Part shown: positions 22,512 through 35,652 of the stretch, piece by piece
How the letters are laid out: each line of letters opens with the position of its first letter
Position numbering within the stretch: the stretch's first letter is position 1
Source of the DNA: Mangifera indica
Taxonomy: Eukaryota > Streptophyta > Magnoliopsida > Sapindales > Anacardiaceae
DNA length: 64,000 nucleotides
Assembly (NCBI RefSeq): GCF_011075055.1
Contig: NC_058138.1
Location: 19,938,928-20,002,927 of the forward strand
Direction of reading: 5' to 3'
Notes under the pieces: model-generated
Told to the model about the DNA's origin: nothing
The model's input: only the letters and a program-made list of their open reading frames with translations
Databases searched by the model: none
Program-made: the position numbers and the translations under genes

Positions 22512-25500
22512 ATGGAAACGGAGAAAGTGGTGTCGGAGATGGAAGAGCTGCCCAAGACTATTGTGCGCAGGGTGGTTAAGGATAAGCTCAATGAGTGTTC
22601 ACCCGACACTGAGATTACTGTCAGCAAAGACTCCCTTCTCGCTTTCTCCGAAAGTGCCCGGATCTTTATCCATTACCTCTCTGCCACGTGAGCACTAGCT
22701 TACTATGCCGTCGTTTCATTTCATCCATTTAGGGTTTTTATATTTTCTTATTAGTTAATCCTGGGAATTTTTATTTTTTCGCGCACATGCTCAATTTTTC
22801 TTTCTTAGAAAGTTTGGTAATTGGAAATTTTATCAAGTGGGTATTAGTTAAATTAAGTTAAATCCTTGGGATTTGATGGCTTTATGCAAGCTCATTTGTA
22901 GTTTTTGCAGGATGACATTGGTATTTTAGAAGAAAGTTTTTGTTAAGAGAGTTTGGGTGTAAATTTTTTTTTGTGAGCTAGTGTTTATGGGATGAAAATT
23001 ACTTGCAGGGCTAATGATATATGCAAGGAGTCGAAGAGGCAAACTATTAATGCTGATGATGTATTAAAAGCAATTGAAGAAATTGACTTTCCTGAGTTCG
23101 TAGGCCCTCTTAAAGCTTCCCTTGATGGTTAGTCAATATTAAAGTTTTAATTTTTATATTATTATCTATGCCTTTCCAATCTTGTCATTTTGTATATGTT
23201 TAAAAGAAAGTAAATATTAAGATTTGTGGCTTAGTTAAGTCCATGTTTATCTTGTGGTTGGATTTACTCATTCATATGGTGAAGGACCTTCACTGATTTT
23301 GTCTAGTTTATCAGGTTTAATAAGAATGGATGATGAGAAAATGTAGGAAAGTGAAACAAAGTTCAACCAAAAGAATTTATCTAGAGAATTCTCTCAAAAA
23401 ACTGGTGCTCAAATTTTGTTGAAATTATGAGAATTAGACTATTTATTCCTCCTTGCTTAGCTGTATTTATAGGTAACTAAATTTGTAGGGAACCTTCACA
23501 AAATTTAAAGAAAGGTGCTCCTGTTGATAATCATATCGATTCTTACATGTTATACATCCTCTAGGACTTGTTGATGTCTATAATTTATTCCTTTTTGTAT
23601 GTAAATGTTTGAATGAAAAGAATGTTATACAAATAACAATTATTTGACATGTAAATAGAATAGAACTATAGCTCACATAATTCCCTCATATTACTCCTTG
23701 TTTTAGGCAGGAAATTATCAACCGGTAATACAATAACTCAAGAAAAATTGATGCGTATCTTTACTATACCTACTCAATTGGCTTGCAAAGGTTCCCTTAT
23801 CTTCAATTGAAAAGCATAATCAGTTTGAGAATAAGAAATGGTTGCTTTAAAATAAAATTTAAATGTCTTTTCTCTATTTACTATAGGTTGTCTTTTCTGC
23901 AGTCTTGTTACAGATTAAAATTAGTAGATATATCATGATTAAGAAAGATATCCGCTATTATGGAAATTCTAAGAGAATCAAGTTCAAACTTTTTCTTCAG
24001 AATAAAGAGATCCCAAGGGTCTTTCATCAGGAAAATAATTAAATTTTTTCTTGATTCTGCATTTTTATCCACTAGATTTTCTACATTATCTAGTTATTCA
24101 TAGATTTCTCATTCCTTGCAATCCAACCATTGAATTATTTCTCCTCTTCCTTTTGAAAAGATGAATCCTTTAGTGAAACCAAAGTGTTCTTTAATTGAGA
24201 AATGTTATGTGTATATACTTTTGGTACACAATTTAGATACACAGATGATCTGTTATCATGTGATTGAATGTTACTTTATCTTTAATTCAAAATCATTCAA
24301 TCATATGATGATACATTATTTGTATATCAAAAGTGTGTACCCATAGTTTAATTGTTTTTAATTCTCAAATTGGGGGTAAGATTGAATTCTCCATCTTGCA
24401 TCGTATTTTCTTAGATTTTAGAATCATGCAAATTTCTTTGAAAGCCATTTGTATCTTATCCACGTTGATCAGAATTAACATTGCTACCAAAATCTTAAAA
24501 AGTATTGGAATTTACTTGCATTGAGGCTAGTTTGTGTGTGGTGAAAATAATGAAAATTAGATGAAAAAGCTAATCGAGTGCCCTAAGTGAACGGTTGAGA
24601 AAATATTTTTGCCATCCTCTGAATCAAAACCCTCTTGAAATATGCTATCTTAGGGATTATATTTGCAACTGCACTAGAAGAAGCCATTATATACCATGTC
24701 CTTGCCATAATAGATTTTTCAATATGAAACTATATAGGGCAAAGAATTGAAGCAAATTGAGAGATTAAGGTGAAGAACATGTGTTAAGAACGTGCATTTG
24801 TAGGTAAGAAGTCTTTTTTATTGTCCAGCTTTTTATTGGATTACTACATATATGCTTTATAAATGAATAGTCTTGATATAGTTATGAAACAGATGTAGTA
24901 TGCAACAAACATATTTGTGAATATTGGCACAAATTTTCTTACAAAAAGAAATGTAGTCTTCACTTCTGCCAAGAAGGCATAGCAAAAGAGGAACATCAAT
25001 TGCCATTTTTTATTATATTACTGGTTTATAACCATATCTATAACTTGTAAGGGGAGAATTGTGTAGGAGTTAGAATTGTTGTATGTAACAAGTAGTTGAT
25101 ATCTGTATATAGTTCTTTTTCTAATGAAATGATTGAGTAATAAGAAGAAGAATTGTCCATGTTATCAAGTGACTAATATGCATAAAATGTAAAAGATAAC
25201 ATTAGCAAGAAGAGCGTTTCCCTTCAAATTTTGTATCCATAAATATACCTTAGCACAGAAAAATAAAGCCTTTGTGTGATTTATAACATTTTTGCAGATT
25301 TGACCATTGGTTTCTTCCACTGATTTCTGCAAACCTTTACTATTTTTGGCTTATTTTTTCTGTAACTTTCCTTCATTTTCTCACTTGGTCATACTTACTA
25401 AATCTGATAAAATAACACAAAACTGTAAAGATATGCCATATAGAATTTTTGGCCTTTGCAGTGCTTGTGAGTTCATTTTAGAGCCATTCAAATTGTTAAT

Positions 25501-26377
25501 ATGTCAAAGCATATAATTGAAGAAAGTAATTGGCATTCATTTTTACTAGTGTCCATAGTTGTTATATGGTTCAAACACTTGAGGATGCAAAAAATAATTG
25601 TTACCATGTTTTAGGAAATTGAAGAAAGTAATTGACTTTTCTTTTATGTCTTTTTAGAGTAATTGAATAGTTTAGCTACCCGACCCGGTATCCTTCTCGT
25701 TTATGTGCTTTCACTATGTGCCCCTATGGTTTAGTATTAGATACTACTTGATATCTACTATTTGACATTATTAATTTCATAAATTCGGATCGTTTTCAAT
25801 GGATACATTTGGTCTATAATCAATTTCATAATCATTAATGGAGTTGTCAATTGGAAGCTTATCCTCAAAACCATTCTGTTTGTGCTAGCCTTTTGATCAT
25901 TTTAAAAAATTAGAGGACTTGCATTCTATGTTTGCCTAGCAGGTCATATTATCCTTATAATGTTTTCTCTTTACATAAAACATAGCTTTGAAAGTACAAT
26001 TTTATGTGTTGATGATATGCAGACAGCTAATTATTGTTATGCTCACCGTTTAATGTTTGTGGCTGGCACCACTTGAAGACCTGCAATATAACTGTTCTCA
26101 TGACTGTTTAATTCTTTTTCACGGTTGGAACCTGAAAATCACTTGTAAAAAAGTGCAAACCAATTTACTGGTAACAGTTTATGGAATTTCTTCACACTCA
26201 AAAGTCTTTAGGAGTTCTTGTTTACTTTCAGAGTTTAAGCAGAAAAATGCTGGGAAGAGAGCAGTAGCATCGAAGTCAAAAGAAGAGAAAAAGAAACGTA
26301 AAGTGGAAGAAGAGCGGGCAAAGTCAATTGCTGAAAAGAATAAACAAGATAAAGGAGATGAAGACGATGAGGAGTAG
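22512..26377 (+). CDS. Histone-fold protein, DPB4/POLE3 (NF-YB11-like)
   Basis: Three exons (22512-22687, 23009-23127, 26232-26377) encode 146 aa. Residues about 12-100 form a histone fold: ELPKTIVRRVVKDKL starts helix 1, VSKDSLLAFSESARIFIHYL is helix 2, and RQTINADDVLKAIEEIDFPE leads to helix 3. The tail is lysine-rich (KEEKKKRKVEEERAKSIAEK, a likely nuclear signal) and ends in an acidic cluster DEDDEE. This layout fits the small subunit of DNA polymerase epsilon (DPB4/POLE3), which pairs with a DPB3/POLE4-type partner in replication and chromatin remodelling; plants often name it NF-YB11. It lacks the features of canonical CCAAT-binding NF-YB. Intron 2 is 3.1 kb and holds repeat sequence. 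Function is inferred from family. Confidence 0.88.
24209..24340. mobile_element. Small palindromic MITE-like element, copy B
   Basis: GTGTATATACTTTTGGTACA at the left is the approximate inverse of TTTGTATATCAAAAGTGTGTAC at the right. The inner arms also match (TATCATGTGATTGAATG against CATTCAATCATATGATGATA). The whole 132 bases can form a hairpin. It lies in intron 2 of the histone-fold gene and shares its inner motifs with the element at 17971-18092. Confidence 0.7.
25051..25150 (+). repeat. Possible copia LTR fragment
   Basis: A purine run GGGGAGAA is followed by TGTGTAGGAGTTAGAATTG and, downstream, ATATAGTTCTTTTTCTAATG AAATGATTGAGTAATAAG. This is the composition of a polypurine tract and the start of a copia LTR. 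No coding remnant is readable beside it. It lies in intron 2 of the histone-fold gene. Tentative. Confidence 0.3.
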
Positions 26378-26914
26378 GATGAAGGTAGAGGAAGCAATGT
26401 GCATGACTGTTATCTACCTTGCCAGAGGGGTGAATTCTATGGCATACTTTATCAATACAGCTTCTAGCAGGTTAATCGTTACGTTGAAAAGCATCAGTTA
26501 TTTCATTTGTTTCAGAGATATCTAAAAGATCATGTCTTTTTTTGAAGTTGGCATATCAAATATTAAGCTTCCTGTAAACTCAGGAATGTTTATTTGAACA
26601 ATTTAATTTACCAAAGATGATGAACGAAATGGAGTAGGAAATTGACACTGATACAGCACAATATTATCTCACTCACCTGCATATGCTGGAAATAATACAT
26701 GTATGCACCATGGACAGAATCATCAAAAGCCAAATAACCATAGCATCAAAGAACAGAAAAATGGAACTAAAAGACTAATACCATGTACGATCATATTGTG
26801 TGCCAGAATTCTAAAACTCTTAATTTGGTTAGAGATGCTGTCATCTATAAATTTAATAGGTATAGAGCAGATACAATATTCCCATCCATAAATTTAAGCA
26901 TTTAACAGATGCCA
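26378..26914. other. Short convergent intergenic region
   Basis: These 537 bases separate the stop codons of the histone-fold gene (+) and the hnRNP Q-like gene (-). They should hold both 3' UTRs and nothing else. No gene is recognised. Confidence 0.6.
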
Positions 26915-29900
26915 CTAATAGGGGCGGTATCTTTGTCCACGACCTCCATCACTGCCATGCCTCCCCCTGCTTGAATTGCCACCACTCTTGTTCCCACTAC
27001 CGCTACTACTCCTGCCACTATTCCTATGATGTGCAGGCAAACTCTGTGGCTGAGTTCCAGGCTGCTGCCTACACGGACAACAAGATAAACAGCTTTCAGT
27101 CAAAAAGGCACATGGAACCAGTGTTTCAAACTAGGCTATATTTCTCTTTCTTAGTAAAATATTACTATTTTATGGGTATACAATAAACATATTCATTTCA
27201 CACTGGCAAATTCAAAATTTTTTAGAATGACTATTGAAACAGATTTGCTTAAGTTGGAGCATTGGATTACTGCACTGAGCAACCCACAGTCACCATGATA
27301 AATTCATACAGGTTACCACACCTACCATGTCTTACATTCTGAGATCATTTACAAAAGTTGCCTGGTTTTTACAGTGGGTCTAAATAAACCAACCTAAGAA
27401 ATATATCTTACTTTACTGAACAGTGCCACCAAGATCAGAGCCAGTTAGTACTTTCAAAAATAAAAATCAGTGATCTTCAACCAGAGCAGGATGTGCTACA
27501 TGTTTTGAAAATACTGGTAACCTATTCAACACTAATAGAGTGTTCTACAGGCCTAACAAAGCAGGAAAATAAAATAAAATAAAAGCAAAAAGATGCATTT
27601 TTACAATAGCAGCTGATTGCATCCACCTGCCAAACTAATCACTGGACAGTAAACACTAGAGCTGAATGAGAGGTAGATAAAAGGGTGTTCATAAGATATC
27701 TCTTTCCCTGATCCTAAGATGAAAACATATACAAAAGTGTCCCACTTTGTTATAGGCTTAAGGGACTACATATAAATGAAGAGACCGCATGAAGTTGAAA
27801 GAAAAAGGTATATGTTTGTGCTTACAGGACATATCCAATCCGCCCATCAGGCAGAAGCATTGGCAACATTGCCATGCCAGCAGGAGTTGGTCCCCTTCCA
27901 TAGATCATAGGCTGCAAGAAATATGATTTTCAATATCAACTGAGCCACAAATGAACATAATAATAAAAATTAAAAAAGGAAAATAGAGCAATCTGTTATC
28001 TTAGCACTGAGTATTCACAACAAAGGTTTTATATATAAAAATGAAAACCCATTTCAGCATAAGGAAATCATCACAAATGATAACAAGTAAGAGTCTTACC
28101 ATTCTTGAAACAGTTTTCAATGATAAAATGGCCAAATATACAAGCATATTCCACAATTCCATGGAAAATCATAAAGCAACTAGCAAGATTATCAATCACT
28201 CTTCAGAAAGGCTTAACACAGATTACAACAAAACTATACCATCTAAGCAAAGTATAGACACAAATTGTTAAACCATAAAATTCATTCATAGATATCTTCT
28301 CACCTGTGCAAGAGGTGCAGCACCAAACCCTGCACCTAGAGGGCCATAGGCCCCCCCAGCCAAACCATAACCAATATGAGGTGGATAACTTTGAAGTAAA
28401 CTTGGCGTCTGAGAAATCGATCCTCCAGTAGACTTCTGATCTGCTTGTGGCTTTGCAAGAGAACATTCCAAAACTTGGCCTGTCATTCAGAACAGCCCAG
28501 CAAATATAACCAACTAATTCATTTGCTACTAGAAAATAATTTATACTAATTTTCAGAACAATCACCATCAAGTTCATATTTCTCAGTGTTCTTCAGCGCC
28601 TTCATCGCACTAGACCTCTCTGCAAAATGTACAAAACCAATTCTATTCTTTTCCTGCCCAGACTTTGCTGGTGGGAGAACCACTTTTGTAATTTTCCCAT
28701 GATGTTCAAAAAGCTTCTTTAACTGATCCTGAGTTACGTTCTTTGGTAAATGCTTCACATAAACTGCCTTCACCTGCATAAGACAAGTTGAATGATCCCA
28801 TCCTTCAGAAAGCAGAGGGCAGCAGAACAAAATTCAAGAATGTAATTTCAAAGAAATGGACAAAAAAGCATGGCTGCATGCAAACAAAGTTTACCAGATA
28901 ACAAAAGTTAACCTTGTATATTAGGGGAAATTAAAAGTTCATCAGAATGGAATGGTAGTAGTCTGGCAAAAATTTCATCTCCAATGGAACATGATTAAAC
29001 GATACCTGAGAGGCACTAGAAGAATCAGCATTCCTTGGGTCAGCCCAGCTCACAGTTGGAGCATTACTGCCTAATTTGAACTTCGAGTTCATCATCTTCT
29101 GTCGCGAGTATTCAGCGCATGCATGGTTGTGGTACTCAATAAAAGCAAAGCCTCTGTTGTTACTTGAATTTTTCATATCCTGTTAAAGAAAAAGATAAAA
29201 ACAATTAGTTCATAAGAAATAAATCCTGAAAAGAAAAAGATAATAATTTTATTTTAAGAGATTTAAAAATGCAAAATAATTTCAAAATATAAAAGGGTAT
29301 GTTTGATATTAAATCCAATATACTTCCTACATTTTAAAAACAAAGAATCTTTGTGAAACACATTTGATTCAAATTTTTTGAAAATTGTTTTCAAACACAA
29401 TTCTAAAAGTTATTTTAATTACAGAAAACAAGAAAAAAAATCTCTTGGTATTTTCTAAAATAGTGTTCAAAAAGAAAAAAAATACTTATTTCCTTTTTTA
29501 TAACACTTAATATTTTACAATCCTTAATATCTTTTTCAAGAAATTTCATTAGAGAGTAAAACCCATTGTACTGTTTTCACATATCTCAATAGCGGTCATT
29601 GATCTTTAACATCCTAGACTCATTTTTCATCTCTATCAACTTTCAAATCATGTTCTCAATATTCACTCACTTATTAGTATCATATTATTAGATTGATTAT
29701 CAATCCCAAAATCAATGGGTAAAAGATATATTAGACCTTTTTAACCATATATAGAATATTTGTTCATATTATATACTCTAATATTATAACTGAAAACATG
29801 ATATGATTGTGGCTGTTGAAACTTATTTTTTATAGAAGATGAATCTACTTATATCTGACTTATTCATCAATCCACTATAACGTCGCTAACAATCTATTAA

Positions 29901-31078
29901 ATATAACATGACAAATTCTAATCAACTGGAGTCAAATGCATAAATATGATAAGAAGTGTGCATTGTTATGAGGTCTAAAGATTTGTTCATTTGAAAATTG
30001 TTCATAAATCAAATTCAACAGGCTTGAAACAACCAATTGAAAATTGTTAATCACTCTAACCTTCACCAGTTCCACACCAGCAACTCCAGGCCCAATCTCT
30101 GACACAACCTTCCTTAGATCTTCCAATCCCCAGTTTCTAGGAATATTACCAATGAATAGTCGGTGCTTTGCTTGAGATGTAGAACATCTTATTTTTTTGC
30201 CCTAAGGGAGAAAGAGATTATAGGAAGGCACTCAGCTACTACAAAAAAATAAAGATAAGTATTCAAAATAACTACTAAGAGAGAAGAGAAAGAAAGCAAG
30301 AGGCAATGAAAATAAAAAAGAGAGTAAAAATATCATATGCCCTCTTTGGTTATATGTTGAAGATAATAATATACAACCTGCCTTTATATCATCGCATAAA
30401 TATATTATGAAGACTAGGAAACATAAATATGATGCACATAAGGATATATCACCTTAAATTCAGCATTATTCAGCTCATCAATCGCTTTGGTGGCCAGTTC
30501 TACATTTCTGAAGGTCACAAATGCAAAGCCTTTGTTCTCACTCGAATCTTTGCCTTTCATTATTCGAACCTGCAGTTAAAAATAATAATAATAATAATAA
30601 AATTAAACTCTGTTGACAAAAGCACAAAACAAGGTACTATAAATATAAAACTTGAGCTTACCTCAGTAACTTCTCCTATGGCCTCACAAAAACTCCTCAA
30701 GTCATCCTCAGAAGCATCATGAGGAATGCCACCAATGTATACTTCAGAACCGTGAGGAGGAAGAGCAAGAAGCTCAGCATGTTTTTTCTTCTCATCCTCA
30801 TCTTCAACTTTCATATCATCACCATTAATGCTTTTCTGTGCATCAACTTCATTATTATCATTATCATCCTCCTCCTCTTCCACTACTTCTTCCACCTCCT
30901 CTTCTATTTCTTCCTCTTCTTCTTCTTCTTCTTCTACCTCTTCATACTCATACTCTTCTTCCATGTTCTCCTCAGGATCATTGTCTTCATCAAGATCAAC
31001 CTTCTCACTAGAGATGACTTGCTTTTCAGATTCCTCTGGCTCAGCAGCAGACGATGTATTTGCCTTTTCCCGTGGCAT
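26915..31078 (-). CDS. hnRNP Q-like RNA-binding protein with three RRMs (LIF2-like)
   Basis: Eight exons on the minus strand (31078-30662, 30569-30453, 30201-30061, 29179-29006, 28773-28566, 28479-28304, 27911-27826, 27068-26915) encode 490 aa. Residues about 26-97 are strongly acidic (long Glu run). RRM1 is about 112-190 (RNP2 VYIGGI, RNP1 KGFAFVTF), RRM2 about 192-272 (LFIGNI, RGFAFIEY) and RRM3 about 286-360 (VYVKHL, RIGFVHF). The C-terminal region is rich in Gly, Pro and Leu and ends in an RG-containing tail (SSRGRHGSDGGRGQRYRPY). This matches plant hnRNP Q/R proteins, among them Arabidopsis LIF2, a partner of LHP1 in chromatin-linked gene regulation (from memory). The order acidic-RRM-RRM-RRM-RG is clear; orthology to LIF2 is likely but not proven. 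Phase is kept at all seven junctions. Confidence 0.92.
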
Positions 31079-31907
31079 CTTAGGTATCTAATTGTAAAAG
31101 CTTGCAAGGCAACTGTGAAGAAGGTACAGAGGCCAGAAGAATTCATGGGAAGAAGTATACACATATTGAAAGGAGGTAACAATATGAATGGCCAAAAGGA
31201 GTTGCAGAGCATGAATTTCAATTGATACAGAGACATGAGATAAGTGAATCAAGGGAGTTGCAATGTAAGATTTTTTTTTAACTAAAGGTATAGTGATAAC
31301 ATTAGTAGCAGTAATAAAGAGACAGGCAAAAGAGATTGCTGAGTGATAATTATGAGGCTTATGAAGGTGGTGCAAAATATCAAGAAATCAATTTGTTGAA
31401 AACAGAACAGACTGCTGCCAAGAAAAAGCCAAAAGAAAAAAACAAAAGATATTGGCAGTCAAGATTTATTTAGGTTCATTTAATCCCATAACAAAAGTGC
31501 AAATGGCAAGGAAGTGGTATGTAGGAGATAAGAAAGTACTATTCAAATATCAAATGTAGTACGGAGAAAATTTCAATGCTTCAAGATAATGCAAAGTGAT
31601 ACAGCAAAGATGTTCCATGATTTTATAGGGCCATTCAGAAATAAAAAGGATTAAGACTGCTGCAACAATCAGTCGAATGAAATGACATTATTGTCCAGCG
31701 TCTAATATATACCAGTTCCAAACTAAACATACCAATCTGCGCACCTTTCTGTGACAGATTAAGAAATAACAATTTTATCAGAAACCAGGGATGCATATAA
31801 CATGCTTCGGACAACCAGTAAAAGACCGCCCTTACTAGTTTAATGAAGATAAACAATAAAAACATGGAATTTTCAAGCAAAGAATAAGAGAATTAACAAA
31901 AAACGTA

Positions 31908-31946
<39 letters not shown>

Positions 31947-33300
31947 TAGAACAGAATAGATAAAACACACTATTAACAATTAAAAGAACAACAAATAATT
32001 AAACTAAAAATTCAAATTATAGATAGGTGCCATGGCAGTTCATCTCATTAGTGTAACAACAGTTACATGTTCCAAGTTGCAGAATGGAGCTGTGTTCTAA
32101 AGCTAAATTCATTAGCATAGCAAAAATGAACCCTATGTTGTGCAGATTACTTAGAAACCTTGCATAAGTAGAATGCAAATACTTTATCAGCATATCAATC
32201 ACCCCATACTTTTTTGAAAATCTTCTTAAGATTTCTATTTGAGGCAAAAACATCTTATTGTTTATTAAAAAGAATTAGCACACGAAATACTAATGCATAT
32301 ATAAAGGTATGCAGTCATATATCTAATATATAACTAAACTAAAATCACCATTCAATGAACATAGGAGCTATCTAAATTATAAACAGAAAAGTTGGATGGC
32401 TGCAATTAGACATGAATATTGAATAGGCCTACTGCCAAACTGAAACTCATTTTATACACAGGCCTATGCAAAACATGATAAAGTTCAAGCTCATATCCAA
32501 TTTCAAACCCAATATCATTTCTAGTCCAAGAAAGAGTAGGACGGTGACACTTGATACAACATTAAACCTGGCGCCCCCTCCCCCCCTTACATAAATTCAC
32601 ATGGATAGCAGTAGCAGAACCCTTCCTCACATTAGACAATTTAAAACACCCTCCATAACATTTTAAGTCTAGCACCACAGCTTCGTAAAAAATATATCAA
32701 ATTTACATTTAGCAGAAATTGATACTACAAAAAAAGTCCCAAAATACTATCTTTCCTATAACCCACTATGATATTTACAACCTGAAAAGAATCAACCAGA
32801 TGCAGGATTGTTTCATCTCGAATTTCTTTCTTAAAAATCTAAACTTGAGGAACTAAAAGTTAATTTCTTTCTGGCTGAAGCATGCCCAGAAGAAAACAAT
32901 AAATGAAAACAAAAGGCTCATAATTTAGAACCACAATTGTGTCCATTGAACAGCAACCAGCTCAAATTCAACAAAACAACCTCTCCTAGACCTAAACTTC
33001 AATAAAGCCAAAAAAAAAAAATGAAATCATTCAAACTAAAAAACTCATTTCTCGAAGAAACATACAAAAACAAAACGCAAGCTGCGCACATAAAAAGCAT
33101 ACAATAAGAAAACACAATTATGAAGATAGAGAGAGAAAGTACCAGAGGAAGTAAAAGCTGATAATAGCAACGGAATTGGAAGAGGCAAACAAATGGTGGT
33201 GGGTGTTGAAATGATGGAGGGTTTCCAATTGAGAAATTTGGAAGGAGTTACAGAGGAAAAGAACCCTAGAGAGAGTGAGAGCGATGTTACAGTAATAATA
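31079..33300 (-). other. Leader exon and 5' UTR intron of the hnRNP Q-like gene
   Basis: A CT-rich stretch at about 33300-33144 on the minus strand (starting CTCTCTCTAGGGTTC) ends in CCTCTG|GTAC, a usable donor at 33142. Acceptors lie just before the ATG, for example CTTCTTCACAG near 31112. The 2 kb between has no coding sequence and includes a 30-base (AT)n run at 31912-31941. Together this suggests a spliced 5' UTR. No transcript is available to confirm it. Confidence 0.45.
31912..31941. repeat. (AT)15 microsatellite
   Basis: An uninterrupted AT dinucleotide run in the probable leader intron of the hnRNP Q-like gene. Confidence 0.95.
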
Positions 33301-33473
33301 AATAACAGCAGCTTAGTACATTGAGAATGGATATCCGATTGATCTATGCACATATTAAATGTTATTTCCTGTAATTATCAAAAACAAGATCTGCGTATTT
33401 AAAATGTTAGGCCAAAAGGTGAGGCGTGCTTTGAAACTTTCACCCTCCAACATTTAGCTTACTTAAAACTTTT

Positions 33474-34227
33474 GGTCAAAAAATTGTTCCCACCCAAAGT
33501 TAGGTGTAACCTGAAATTTTTGTTTTTTAATTTTTAAGAATTTAAAATCTTACCCATAAGTAAAATTATATTAAAATTTTTAATTAAAATTAAGAATAAA
33601 ATTGTTACTTAACAAAAAAAAAAATTTAATTAAAGTTTTATCACTTTTTTCCCTTTTAATTTTAAAATTTAACAATTTTCTCATATCCAAAGTTTGAAAA
33701 TTAACAATTTCACCTATAAGGTTTTAAAATCATCATCAGAGATAGCGAAATTTGTTGTTTCCAACCACGTTCATTCTCTCATCTGAGTTATCTTTTTTTA
33801 TCGATTAAATCAATATCTCTAATTAAAACGATTACCTCAAACAAAGTTAATTTCATCTTTGTCGGAGGAAATCACTATCATTAATGGGTGAGAAAAACTC
33901 AACAAGAGGAGATAAGCCAAGAGGGAAAGCCAACGTGGTTGAAGTCGACTAACTTTATCGTCTCTGACAATAGTTTCAAAACTTTAAAGGGAAAATTGTC
34001 ATTTTTTAAATTTTAAGTTAAAAAAATTATTAAATTTTTAAACTGAGTAAAGGAGAAACACAATAATACTTTAGTTTTTTAAATTTTTTATTAAATAACA
34101 ATTTTATCTTTAATATTAATTGAGTTTTTTAATAAAATTTTGTTTATAAATGAAAGTTTGAATTTTTAAAAATTGAAAAGTATGAGTTGATTTACACTTA
34201 ACCTTGGCTAGAACAAGTCTTTTAGCC
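33474..34227. mobile_element. Diverged foldback Mutator-like element (copy 3)
   Basis: The left end reads GGTCAAAAAATTGTTCCCACC. The inverse of the right end reads GGCTAAAAGACTTGTTCTAGCC, and the inner arms are also inverted (around 33530-33660 against 34020-34180). The start follows the GGCCAAA...TTCCCACCC pattern of the elements at 6837 and 52111. The flanks AAAACTTTT (33465-33473) and AAAATTTTA (34228-34236) match at seven of nine bases, a possible worn target duplication. The centre (about 33720-33970) has a weak GC rise and reads around GACGATAAAGTTAG. No coding capacity. Confidence 0.6.
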
Positions 34228-34424
34228 AAAATTTTATTAATCTTTTGTAAATCATTCATATATGTTTAAAAGCCAAATCACTATTTTCCACATTTTTTAT
34301 TAAATAACAATTTTCTCATTAATATTAACCTTTGATGGGAATAAGTCTTTTGGCCAAAATTTTTATCAATCTTATGTAAATCATTCATCTACGTTTAAAG
34401 GCTAAATCACTATTTTCCACTCAA
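34211..34424. repeat. Two-copy direct repeat at the end of the foldback element
   Basis: 34211-34302 and 34338-34424 share successive blocks: AAGTCTTTTRGCCAAAATTT, then AATCTTWTGTAAATCATTCAT, then CTAAATCACTATTTTCCAC or CCAAATCACTATTTTCCAC. It looks like a duplicated element terminus with part of the flank. Confidence 0.7.
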
Positions 34425-35140
34425 ACTTTAATCAACAGACAATTCACTATATTTAAGTTTAAAAAGTTCATTTTTCCCACCACCCATCAAAATCCATCTT
34501 GGACCAAATGGTGGAACGAGACAAGTTTTTATAGACGAGGGATGACAACAGAGAGAGCGGAGAGAAGATCTCAATTCTCATCCCCTTGTACTAGACTCAT
34601 CCTTGTTACAGGATTAAAAAGATTCCCCAGCTCTCATTACAAAAAAAATCTCTTTCCCGTTTCAATTCCGTAAGAATTTTTTTTTTTCGTATTCTTTAAA
34701 CATAACATAAATATATTAAATAGCAAAATTAACTAAAAGTAAAAACAAACAACTAATTCAAATGTCACAAATATCATATATTAACTACCTTAATATGTAC
34801 AATAAAAATATAAATAAATTAAAAAAATACAAATAATCTAAAATTATAAAAATATGTTAATATTTTAAGTAAATATATTAATATACAGAAACGGGACAAA
34901 GAAGAGACAGATGTATCTCTGTCTTTGATTGTAAAGATAATTTTCCTCTCAGTCTTTTTTTCTTTTCTATTAGAAAATCTTCTTCCTATTAGAGTAAGGG
35001 AGGATCGATGTGAAATGTTAAACCCTAATACCACTCATGGAACGCAGGGATAAACATCATTTCATCCAAGTTTAATTCTTTACCTTTCTAACATGTAGTA
35101 GTATAAAACTTCTCTATTATAATAGACGATTTATTGCTTT

Positions 35141-35187
<47 letters not shown>

Positions 35188-35652
35188 TTGGGCATAACAA
35201 GATTTAAAGAAGCAAGGAATAAAAACTAAATAGAGTATTTCCATCTAATCCATTCATAGAGAAAGAAATTGGCAACGTTTCGTACATCAACCCTCTGAAG
35301 AGCTGTTGCAAGTACAGTTTTATTTTCTTAACCGTTTTTTAACGAGAAACACAAAAAACTTTTCAGTCACCATCGCCTCCTACTTTCTCATACAAAAAAC
35401 CAAGATGAGTATATTCGTGCCTATATCTCCTATATAAATTGTACCCTCAAGGAGATTCCAACTCAAAAGAAGAATGGTACACTAAAAACAACAATTGCCA
35501 TCTTCATCCCGCACAATGAATGCGAAACAATGCTTAACCAATCTACGAACTCTTGTATAACTGGTTAGTCCGTTTCTAAACTTGACCAATGTTGAAGTTA
35601 TACCTATTTCCTGTATGGGCATTATAGAGCTCAGGGGTCTGGAATATAACTT
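34425..35652. other. Intergenic, AT-rich, with compound microsatellite
   Basis: A run (TA)n(GA)n(GACA)n occupies 35141-35187. Upstream, 34560-35010 has paired CT-rich blocks that may be repeat remnants, but I cannot assign them. The 3' UTR of the SEC23-like gene should lie just before 35653. No gene is seen. Confidence 0.5.

Noticed and set aside
30719..31225. Plus-strand 168-codon frame and its Ser-rich neighbour
   Set aside because: Antisense shadow of the Glu-rich tract of the hnRNP Q-like gene.
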